DNA of 64,000 bases, taken from contig NC_079879.1 of NCBI RefSeq assembly GCF_029227915.1, positions 2,978,001 through 3,042,000 on the forward strand, given 5' to 3'. The position numbers and the translations under genes were made by a program. The notes beneath the pieces were generated by a model. It did not search any database. It worked only from the letters and a program-made list of their open reading frames with translations, and was not told the origin of the DNA. Shown in pieces: positions 22,701 through 32,900 of the stretch. The first letter of the stretch is position 1, and each line of letters begins with the position of its first letter. The stretch comes from Hydractinia symbiolongicarpus. Its lineage: Eukaryota; Cnidaria; Hydrozoa; Anthoathecata; Hydractiniidae.

Positions 22701-25700
22701 GCACTGATATGACAATCCCATGTGGTGATCAAGGTCCAACTTTTATGTATACAATCAACGTACCTGTGAGTAGCGAGACTACCAACATAGCAGACAACGA
22801 AAGTGTAGTGGAAAGCTTAGTGACAACACAAGTTGCGATCTCTACATCCTCTGATGTGGCGAGCGAAGCAGAAAGTGTAAATTTATTTATTGGTCAGTAA
22901 GGCTTCCTGTTGTTGTAAAGTGAAAATCTTGTGCTAGTGGAAATGTCGTTTCCATGAATATAATTCTGTAAATTATTGTTGTTGAGTTATTTATTTGTGT
23001 ATAAAATTTAACATTGTAGAAATAAATAGTGTTGTTAAAGCAATCCTCTATAGTACAGCGTGTAATTTCCCACAAAGCAAGGTAAAAATTATTTTTAAAT
23101 TAATGTCTCCTTTAAAGAAATAAAAATTATTGCCCTTCTAAAATTTGTCAAAAAAAATTATTTTTGTTAATGTTTATTCCAACCTTTTTTCGCGAGATTT
23201 AACAATAGGCAAGAGTGTTTATTATTATTTCTTTAATAACCTTTTGATATACCATAAAAATGTCAACAACAATAAAAGCCACATGGTTTTGAATCGATTC
23301 GAAGAGTTGGTAAACGAAATACTCCACGAAATCTTATACAATAAGAATGTGAGTGATATATAAAGGAAATCTTTTTCCCACAAAAAAGATAACAAAATAA
23401 ATATTTCCCTAGATATATATAATATATTAAGTATCAAGCGGTTACAATATTTTTCGCGGGACCAAAAATACCGAAATCGTTAAATTTTCGTCCCTAACCA
23501 CTTTAAATGACATTCCACAAACTATCTATGCGCCATTAACTGACTTAACTCGATTAACCAACTGCATTTTTGGAGCTCACTTGAGGATAGCAGAGCGAAT
23601 GAAATTTACAGCTTTTGCTTAGTACGCTGCACGACCACTGAGATATCCGGACCTTGTAGAAAAGTGTCAAAATTTCTGATGTGTTAAATAGAAGGACTGT
23701 CAGTATTTCCTTAGAATAAGCGTGTTGTGTTTTTTACGATTTCACGATGTCTGCAATTTGATTGTTTTGGCTTAATTCAGAGATATGGTCGCCCTGAAGA
23801 AAATGATTCTATGGCTGAGTGATTTTATTGACGTAAGAAAACACTCTGTTTCCCACAAAAAAAAACAAGTTAATTTTTATATGAAATACTTTCTATGAAT
23901 TCGTATTTGTGAAAATTTCTTGATTTTGGACTGCGAAATTTCATTTATAATGTACGACTTCATAAATTAATCCTGGGGCGGGTTAATTAGCGGTTTTGCT
24001 AAGGCATAGAATTAAAAACATTTTTAGGCCATTCAGTTTAATCATTTTATATAAATTTAAATATTTAGTTACTATAAATATGTATAATATGAGCAATTGA
24101 ATTTTTAAAACCTCTAGAGGCAAAGATCTTCCATATGAGCTCAACTTTTTTTGCGATGATACGCGACATACGGTGATGTCATGGCCTCATGCGAAACCTT
24201 TTTAATAGTTTTGTAAGGACATACACCGAAGTTTGTTTCCAACTAAAATTTTAGATCTTTTTAACAAAATAATGGAGATGTTAATACGACTGTGCGAGAG
24301 CTTAAGCAGTTGTAAAACTGGCGAAAAAAATAATGCAACTTCTCCATTGTCATTTTTTTGGTGCAAAGTGAAAAAGTACATCTCTACCTTTTTTTATGCT
24401 GACGTACAATCAAAATTTATGTCATCTAACATTGAAAGAAAAATGTATGGTTGCTTTTACCTTGTTCTCATATTGTAAGTAATATTATAACAGGATGTCA
24501 AAGATTCCGATTCAGACGACGAAGATGCGAAAGGAAAAATGAAACCGAATATTGGAAATGGAGCAGATTTGGAAAAATACAGATGGGTTCAGGTAGATAT
24601 GTTTTTGTAATATGCGCTTCCACTATAACTTCGAAATATAACGAATTTAAGCTGTCGTATCTTTTTACAACTTTGCCGCGCCTCTTTAGAATTCCTCAGT
24701 TCTCCTTAATTTTTAAATAGTTTCCTCAAAGCGGTTTTTTTAAAAGGTGTCTCCTCGCATCTCCTAAATTTGAGTTAGTATTCTAGTTTATTCAAGTACG
24801 TTTTTTGAATCTCTCATTATTATTTTTTTACTAATATTTTTTTATGCTTGCCACCTCTCACCTTCTATGTTCTCCTCAAATTTAAATTTGCAGTCTCCCG
24901 TCAAATCTTCAAAATAAATCTTTTACCAACTTTCTCCTCAAATCTCAATTTTAGTTTTCAACCTGTCGCATGTTTTCGTTTTAAAATACATAGAATGCTA
25001 CTCTTCTACAACTATAATTTTTTCTTCGCTCATTATCTGTATCTCAATTGTCTGAAAAAGAAATATGAAAATCCCCTCAAATTTCTTTAATTTGTTTTAT
25101 GAAAACAGCGTCATCTTCTCAAAAAAAAAGGCTGAAAATTCTCATCAAAAGTTGTCAAATCTCTTCAAATTTGACTCTATAAAAAAGTGGCAATCTATCT
25201 TGTACACAAGTCGTGCATTTTGTGAGGAATTTGAATATTTGACGAAAACTCATGATATCTACAGGACTACAATGCCAAAGAATTAAAAAGCGAAATTGGA
25301 GTGGGCAAACTGCAAAGAAACAGTCAGAACAATTCATTGCCATAATGTAACTTTTGTAACTTTGTATTTTAGACACTGGGTGATGTAGACGTAAGTTCTG
25401 TTTGTTTTCTTTTTTTTATGTTGCGTAAGTAAACATGGCAGGGTGATGTAAATTTTGTTGAACTAAGCTCTATTCTTTAACCAAGCTAAAAGAGCTTCTG
25501 TGTTTTTCTGATAAGATCTGACTGCCATTATTGATGTTGTGATATCGTAATTTCACTTGAAACGTTGCATGAACGTTCACAAAGTAGATCAGTTGATCAA
25601 ATTTTACTGTACTGTATTAAAATCACGAAATTTACTGAAAATGTTGAGACGCGTATTATATCAGTTATCTGATTGCACAATCTTCCGGTGGTATGATAAA

Positions 25701-28700
25701 TAAGTAAAGCTACTTTTAACTTTGTTTCCATAAAAATCCGTAATTGTTGAGCAACCGTTGTTGCGCGATTGTTGCAAACATAAAATAATTCTCTACAATA
25801 TTTGTTGTACAACATCGTTGCTTTTGTTGCACAACGTGTGTTTTCAATAACATCAGTCACTGGTGTGCAACTGTTACTCAAAACTTATGGTAAAGAAAAC
25901 CGAGCTTTTGTAGTACACTAATAAAAAATTATTTGAACGAGAGCATAATTCCCAATCATTGGAACCAAAATATTACGCTACATTTTGATGTGTCGTACTT
26001 TTATTTAGAAATCAAAATTTAACTGTTTTTGATTAATGTGCCTGCTCTTGGTAACTTAATTGTAGGGAACAGCATTAAATTTCAGGAAATTTCACTTCCC
26101 ATTTTAATATATTACCACCCAAAACGTCATAAGAAAAACAAATATGGCTGTAACACAGCAAGCAATTCAACTTTCTTACGAAGAAGTGAGATAATTTTCT
26201 GGCTGAAGTTTCCGACATTAACTCTTTGTTTTTACTAACAGTTTGAATATTCTTTTGTGATGTAGTTATATGTTCCAAGTGGTGTAGCATTCCCTCTCAA
26301 ATCTAAAGATGTCATAGTGGAGTTTCAACAAAAGGTACGCTTGCAGTTTTGGTTCAATTTTAGGTCATAATATTTTAATTCTCTGTATTAATATTTCCCG
26401 TCTATGCGAGACGGTCACGAAATGCCAAAGGCGATATATTTTATCCATATTCTTGCTGAATTTTCAGAACAAGCGAACCCGTGGATTATTCCATGGACTA
26501 ACGACTAGTCTAGTATAATACTCACTGTGTGTCTATGATTCCATTTTTGAAATCAGATGTTTTATAATCAAAAACGGTATAATTGCACCTATAATGATAC
26601 CCCTACCCGATTAAATTTCATTACTTCATGCTAACAGGTGGGCAATGATGCACGAAATATGCACGACAGCATGCTCCCAGTGAAAATTCCCACAGGCTAG
26701 CGACTAGTTTGAGAAATTACTACAACCTTGTTAATCGCTTTTACTATGCTTCTGTCACTCAAATTAGGTTAAATTGTCGTAACTGTTGCCTTATTTTTTT
26801 TTTAGCATTTAAAAGTCTCTCTAAAAGGCCATCCACCAATTATAGACGCAGAATTATACAACAAGGTATGCACCATTTTTCTTCAACTCTCTACTAGTGT
26901 ACATACATGTGAACTGTGTATGCTATGGATGTTATACATATGGTCAGTTGTAAAGTGTGTGTGTGTGTCATAACCTGACGTTCCAAAAATACACTTTATA
27001 TTTTATGAGTGGGAGGTATTATTAGGGCTATCAGTAAATGCAGTAGAAAAAACTAAAACTGTCTTTTTCAAAGTTTTGTTGGACTGGATTTCCGTGTGTT
27101 CACATATCAGGCTGCAGTGCAGTTGTGTCTAGAATAAATATTTCTTGCTTTTATGTACATGTTATGCATATTTTTAAGTTTGTTATTTTAGTGATTACAA
27201 GTTTTAATTTATGATTATGTATATTTATGATTTTCTTTCAGGTAAAAGTGGAAGAATGTTACTGGACACTGGAAGATAAAAAACTTATCCATATTAACCT
27301 AGAGAAAGTATGTGATTTTTTTTTCTTGGGCTTGCTGAGCAGATATGTTTCTCGATTTGAGTTTTCTGCATGTTAATTAAACGCTTTTGATTTGTGCTGT
27401 AAAATTAAGAAGGGTAATCATATTGCCCCAAATTTAGTAATACTATTTTATCAGTATATATTTATTATTATATATTTGAAGGGTGTTTTACAGCCCCGTT
27501 AGTTTTACTTGACACGTGGATACTTGTGTGTGTGTATAACATTCGTTATCAAGGTCTATTTTACCAGGATATCAGAAATATATAAAATAATTGACTAATG
27601 ACTGCCACAAACGTACGGTCTAATAATCCAAACGAATGTTTGAAGCATGTTTCCAGAATGACTACTTTAACCGCTGTGCTTTTAAATCTGTGTTGGATTT
27701 ACAAAGGCTATTTGGATAGAAATTAGAATTACCTGATTTTTCATCAAATTCTCTGTCATGACTGCAGGTGAACAAAATGGAATGGTGGGATCGACTCGTG
27801 TTGACAGACCCACTCATAAACACAAAGAAAGTCCAGCCAGAAAATTCAAAGGTATGTTGATATGCCAGTTGTAAATAGTTGTCACGGAATAAATAGGTTT
27901 AGAAACATTTCTCGTAAGTTTAGAGTGTGAAAAATAATGAGAAAGAAAAATGTACTGGGACAGTTGACTCGAACCATGCCTCGATTTCAACAGCAGACTT
28001 CGTAGCGTATATAAAAAACCTCGAAATTGGCTACGCACTATGTTCTGTAAGAAAAACAAAGACTCGATAATAATAGTAATAATAATAAAAGTACATGGAA
28101 GTTAAAAATTAGTCAGCTGAAAATTTTGTAAAATCATGCGATAAATGTGACCTCCAGGCAGTAACTACGGACTCTGAATGACCCATTTTCAAGTTGTCTG
28201 GGAGCTCAACTAAATCCCTATAGCAGGAATATGCAGAGTGACCGAGTTATAGATAGTTATAGACACTAAAAGTGAATTGTTATCTTTACTAGCTTGGTGA
28301 TTTGGATGGTGAAACAAGAAGCATGGTCGAAAAAATGATGTATGATCAAAGACAGAAAGAGGTATATTGTTTTTGTCAAATGCTTGACTTTTGTTTGACA
28401 GTAGTGACGTTGCAGTATGTCAAAAATAATTTCATTCAAATACATGTTTTCTGATTTTAGATGGGAAAACCAACTTCTGATGAACAGAAGAAGCAAGACA
28501 TGTTAGCAAAGTAATTAAATGCACATGTAACATTTTTTTGCATCCATAGGTGGAAACGCTTGCTCTGTTATTTTTCTTAACGCAAAGTAAAACGTTACAA
28601 GGTTGGCCACACCTACTAAAATCTTGTAAATAACCTTACAAAAGGGGGGCTCTCCTAAAATCTTCAAATAGGCTGACTTTCATTTTCTTTCAAATAGTAC

Positions 28701-29027
28701 GTTTGTGTTATTTCATTTTATGTGAAATTGAGCATGTTTTTCTTGCATCAGAACTGATGAATTATATTCACATAGTTACTGCAATTTCAAATAAACAGTT
28801 TCTCTAACGTTGAAATATTAAAGAACTAGATTATGAGTACTAAAACTTCTAAAATACGAAATAGTTTTTATACTATTCTCCTAAAATCACCTTTTACCAG
28901 AATGAACTAAAATTACGAAGATTTAAATCTGTGGCCACACTGGTTGCTGATACATGTTTGTTTCATTTTTTTTAGGTTCATGAAACAACATCCAGAAATG
29001 GACTTTTCAAAAGCCAAGATCTCGTGA
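16755..29027 (+). CDS. NUDC: Nuclear distribution protein NudC (13 exons)
   Basis: Exons: 16755-16823, 19809-19886, 19989-20033, 20397-20615, 24494-24592, 25373-25390 (18 nt), 26266-26334, 26806-26865, 27242-27307, 27768-27851, 28293-28361, 28461-28510, 28976-29027. All joins close in frame for about 325 aa (human 331). NudC is a dynein/dynactin-associated HSP90 co-chaperone needed for nuclear migration and cytokinesis. The N-terminus [20 protein letters not shown] matches the NudC N-domain. A Lys/Glu-rich coiled coil is encoded by exon 4. The CS (p23-like) domain runs from KYRWVQTLGDVDLYVP through [20 protein letters not shown] to WWDRL. The conserved tail includes [20 protein letters not shown] and [15 protein letters not shown] polyA signal AATAAA lies at 29268-29273. 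Intron 4 contains a separate integrase-like gene. Confidence 0.97.
18088..18200 (-). repeat. Diverged copies of the 54-bp satellite in NUDC intron 1
   Basis: About two degenerate copies of the reverse complement of the 54-bp unit that fills 56345-56911. The shared core on this strand is 'ggcgatagaaat' followed by 'ttt..gat.gcattttaaaa'. They directly precede the 650-bp duplicated block. Confidence 0.65.
18201..19348. repeat. 650-bp tandem duplication, second copy with 152-bp deletion
   Basis: Copy 1 is 18201-18850 and copy 2 is 18851-19348. Copy 2 lacks 152 bp corresponding to about 18431-18582 but is otherwise near-identical, so the duplication is recent. Each copy carries an open stretch [20 protein letters not shown] then [20 protein letters not shown], preceded by an acceptor-like 'cccgtcag', and a second piece [17 protein letters not shown]. 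In copy 2 the deletion fuses the two pieces in one frame. The protein is not recognised. It lies in NUDC intron 1. Confidence 0.85.
21056..22900 (+). CDS. Integrase-like DDE host-gene candidate nested in NUDC intron 4
   Basis: Intact intronless frame of 614 aa from the first ATG (21056). The order is: basic Ser/Lys/Pro-rich N-terminus; helix-turn-helix at about 42-85 ([31 protein letters not shown]); the '[20 protein letters not shown]' helical block; then an RNase H-fold integrase core. Candidate acidic residues are D199 ([12 protein letters not shown]), D258 (STDERDEK) and E286 (STKLERVQW). Related eukaryotic integrase-core proteins usually show SDHGGEN and IERLWRD at the last two, so the acids remain but the flanks have changed. 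The [16 protein letters not shown] block is well kept. A ~230-residue acidic, Ser/Thr-rich tail without known domain follows. AATAAA lies at 23021-23026. No TIRs or target duplications were seen around it. A co-opted gene is my inference. The frame also extends upstream to an acceptor-like 'tttaag' at about 21034. Confidence 0.82.
   Translation: MRVKKDSSTLLSKSSTPAKRNRKSKTPTKNSIIEEISPSKRIGRPKVEIDVSRAKQLISLGFTMGQVSNALGISNGTLRRFRKLNEDCKLFDDITDQELDSTVVAIKKEHTHIGEKRLLGLLRGRGLRVQRQRLRRSIHRVDPSGPMQRCNAGIANVNARTSMSEGEPKPKLSRPKKSEAPGIQVPANCPSPNALWRIDTVGKLERWGIVITFALDMFSRLMTFIIASHSGHSHGSNILTAFKNSVDKYSWPNMISTDERDEKAHVWKAMVEEKGDMSVEMSTKLERVQWITIIKNDLNAHIFNPVIETFTELEQEGSLNISNETDLFCLHFVYLPRINKLLQDFMTGYNSCAIPKGSGATPSQIFYAHNDNTEAGSKDILPNLTNTTAVDIDLQCDCPMPVEKLKELYDHVNPLEPSSQNGKELYYRTGTFVTQYLKALIEVEQKELDSSSLKETGTASDEISFIISSAASESNMNGEIVDNVGLISEVNSHDEMRHEQQGVAATPYEITDDQAVVVASYNEAGPIENEVNIIASYNTTQENSPTDSSTDMTIPCGDQGPTFMYTINVPVSSETTNIADNESVVESLVTTQVAISTSSDVASEAESVNLFIGQ
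22901..24493. other. Rest of NUDC intron 4
   Basis: Contains the integrase gene's polyadenylation signal near 23021. No other exon or repeat recognised. Confidence 0.4.
26455..26510 (+). mobile_element. Helitron-like 3' terminus in NUDC intron 7
   Basis: Contains 'cccgtggattattccatgg' (imperfect hairpin), then 'actaacga', then CTAG followed by T. This matches the ends at 31740 and 1106. The 5' end could not be placed. Confidence 0.55.
26635..26710 (+). mobile_element. Second, diverged Helitron-like terminus in NUDC intron 7
   Basis: Ends with 'cccacaggctagcgactag' then T, a mutated version of the terminus at 26455-26510. It also holds a related internal block (gcacgaaatatgcacgac). Confidence 0.45.
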
Positions 29028-29919
29028 TTCGCAAACATCTTTTAATGTGGTATTTTTCTTCCGATTTTCAGTTCGAAATGTTGTACACTTATATTTCTAA
29101 GAGAAGCACTCTTTTTTTTAAAAAAAAATAATTTGTTTTAGATTATTTGCAAAAGTTGTTTTTTATTTCATTTCACCCTTTCATCGTTATGTAAATAGTC
29201 GTTTAGCTTTTGTCTCAATTGACCTCACTTCCAAAAAAAGCTAAAAACCTGAAAAAAACAAAATCTAAATAAAACTTGTTTATTTTTTAAGTTGTGAAAT
29301 TTGTTGGGATACTTCGGGTAAAGTTAGTGCTGGAATAAACATTTACTTTTTAAAAAATATCTTCCGCTAAAACTAGCCATTGAACGAAATAAGGTGGCAC
29401 TGATTCTGTAGAGTTCTTGTTTTTCGACATTTCCGACATTTATGTAAAAAAACAAACTGAAAAACTTTTATATTTTTTTCCGGTCAAGTGGACAAATTCT
29501 AACAATAACTAATCCAAATTCTTCTAGCGGTCAGAATATGCAACTCTAGCGTTAACGTTATAGAAAACCTGTTTTTAACGGAATTTTATTTTGTCTTCAT
29601 TTTCGCGAAAAAGTATTTTTTTCTGTATTTGTCGGGAAATATCAAGCACACTTGCGCACAATACAAACCTACAAAAATCAGAGAGCTAGGATGCAGTAAG
29701 GTTTGTCGTACGATATTAAAAATACAATTTAACATAGGATTTCAAAATAACATATTTAGAAGCTTGGTGTAGATTAACCTTGGCAAATCTCTCAACAGCT
29801 ATAGTTCTGAGCGGATAAGATTGTGACTTTCAGCAAGCGAGCTGGAGACTTTTGTAACTGCGGGTGAGTCATAAAAATTGACAAAAACTGTTCAAGGAAA
29901 TGCGTGTGAAGTCTTTAAG
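29028..29919. other. NUDC 3'UTR and convergent spacer
   Basis: The NUDC polyA signal is at 29268-29273. The remainder separates NUDC (+) from the convergent SLCO gene (-). No other feature seen. Confidence 0.5.
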
Positions 29920-32900
29920 TTATAAGTTGTGATTTTCATCGTCCTTCACAAGCAACAATGGAGTGTCAACCACAGGATAAAACCACCACGCCAGAATGTA
30001 TAATACTGTAGCGATAACTAAATTCAAACACGCAAGATAGTGAGTTTTGGCTACCTAGTGCACAATGTGATATTGTTATATTACTATCAAGCACCCGGGG
30101 CACTTGATTAAGATTAAGTTTCTCGAATTAGATTTAATTCAGAGGAAGGGGAGAATATTTTTTATCTTTTTAATTATTATATTACTATATATTTCTTAAA
30201 GCAAATTTTCACCGGGTTCTTTAATGTTTTTTTTTTCTTTCAGGCTTCAATTAATCACATTTTTAATTCAAGCAAGTACCTCTTATAGGGTAAGATAAGA
30301 TACAAACAAATTTAAATAATAAACCTGCTCCGTCCGTACCAAAAAACTACAATTAGATGCCGCCCAGTTCAAAAAATGCAATTAGATACCGCCCTTCTGG
30401 GCAGGTCAACCTCGTTCACAGGGCGTGTTATCGCTTTTGAATACTTGTCCAGACGTCCCTGGTGTAAAAAGGCATAAGGAGCCCCTGGGTAATAAAATGG
30501 GGAAGAGGCGCTTAATCGATGGGGGCTTATAATTTCAAAACGAGTGCTTGATTAAGAGGAACATTTACGGAATGCTGACACAAAGTGTGGTAAAAATTAA
30601 ATTTCCGTGCTTCTTCTCCTAGATAATTTAGAACAAATAAAATCTTTTCAAAATATACCTGACGTGATGCATCCTAAAAGTACTAGGTTAACTGAAAGCG
30701 CATCTATGTCATAATCCAAACAATTCTTCTTCTCTCCGCATGCATTATAACCCCACGTGATACACTTCGAATCCAATATGGCTCCTAACAATATTGGACC
30801 TGGCATGAAACTAAAGCTTCGCATAATCAAGAATTGTGCTCCTAGTGCAAACGACCGTTGATTGTCTGGAACACACCTAAAAAGATTTTTAGACAATGTT
30901 TATTTTCTGCTGGTAATATATGACAATACCTGAAAGAATATAAAAGTTTCTTGTCCAAACATCTGACTAGTTTTCATCTTTTTTCTTCCACTAAGGGTTC
31001 AGTCTAAACACCTTCGTAACCGGTGCCTATCAGATTTCTGGAGAACACTTTTATGCCGTACACTCGAAATAAAGTTTTTTTCCGACTTAACTTTTAACTC
31101 ACCTGAGCACCATAATTTTATGAGGAGTTCCAGACAGGAATGATATTATTATTGCCACACATATAATAACAACAAAGAGGAAGAAATTTTTACATCCACG
31201 GTCACACTTCCCAAATGTTGCTCGATTAACTAAAGATTGGTCCATTTTTATCATCATCATTTTCATTACATCCTTTGGACTCATTCGATCGGTTCGATTG
31301 GTTGAGGTGTCGCGCATCAAGTTTGGGTTAATGGGAGCCATGAATACAGTCTTATTAGTTGACCTGGATTTAAGTTGGGGTGTGATGCAGGAGCAGTTTC
31401 CAAAATATGGAAGCTAAAAGACATAATTCTAATCACATAATGGCTGACTTCCACTTGGTGAAATAGTTCCCGGACAAGAAAAACTTCCAACATGTGCATT
31501 AAAATAAGTATACAATATTATCTGGAATTTCTTCATGGCTTGGACGGATTTTAGAACTTTTTTAGAATTTCCCGGAAAATAAATTGCTTCCAGCCAATAA
31601 GAAATGCGAGAAATACATCACGTGTATAAACATCTATATTAAAATACCCGTATACGTCTGTCAGCCTGTCACGAGACTCACGCAGTGCGGTATAAAAAGG
31701 ATGGGTGAACCCGTGGATTTTTCCACGGGCTAACGACTAGTTGGAACAAATTGCAAAAAGCATTGCATCCAAGATTGCGGCTGTTATATATTAAAGAATT
31801 TCTGCCCCAAAAAAATATCTAAAATAAATTTTCTTGTCCAGAAACTATTTCAACAAGTAGAGATCAGCCTTAATGCTCCTCTAATGTTTTACCCTAAAAC
31901 TTGCTCAGCAGACGTTATTCCAAAGACAAACATGATACGCAAAGGCCAAAAAAAAATCTTTTAAAGAAAACTATTTAAAACACGCAGCTCTTCCAGCCAC
32001 AAAATCATTTAGTTGCTTCAATATATTACCTTGTCTTCACCAATCAGCATAACTGTACAGCCAGCTAAACATGGTGAGTGATATGTAATTCCGTCAGATC
32101 CGCAAATGGGTTTGTAGTCCTTCTCAGTGCATAAACATTTTTTGTTGCATGTTGAATGAAGCGAGTCTGTACCAGTGCTGGAATATTTAAAGAGAAACAA
32201 TTACTTTGTGCAGGCGAAACCGAAATTTATAAACTCGTTCGAATTCGTTTTTTTTTAAGTATTTAACCACCGAGAACATTCAGGTTAAAGACTTACCCAT
32301 CACTTCAAAATAATTTTAATTTTTGGGGACGACTTATCTCGATAAAACATTCACACTTTTAACGATTGTAACGGTTGTTCTTTTTTATTCATTTTTAAAC
32401 ATTTTCGTGAATATCATCTTTAAAATTATTTTGTGGTTACATAATTTTGCGAATTTGGCTAAAATTTGTAAAATTTAATACCCACAAAAATGTTATTTAT
32501 TACAAAAAGATATACTACCTGTTATGATAAGGAACCATCACCCCAGCCACATTTGTGTTACTGCATCCAGGTATAAGAAAAGAGAAAGAATTAAAAGCTG
32601 TCAACATTGAGATGATGACGCAGATCTTCGCCGCAGTCTTAGCAGCAACTTGCACTTTGAGTTTCCTCATCATCAGTGAACCAGTTATTATGCCGACTAG
32701 AAGGAAATTAAAGATATACCTGTCATGCAATCAACTTTTCGTTCAATTCATACAAATGCCAACGACGTTCCGAGGTTTTTTGACCTAGAGTTGGTTTCAC
32801 GAGACTGTCAAATCTCATCATAGAAAGAAGAAAAAGCTCTGAAAAGATGATTTGGACTAATACTGTGTGTACTCCACTTACTTATCATTGCTGGCAACAA

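Noticed and set aside
25597-25881. 94-codon minus-strand frame in NUDC intron 6
   Set aside because: Composed of GTTGC/GCAAC-rich intronic repeats with no splice context or recognised motif.
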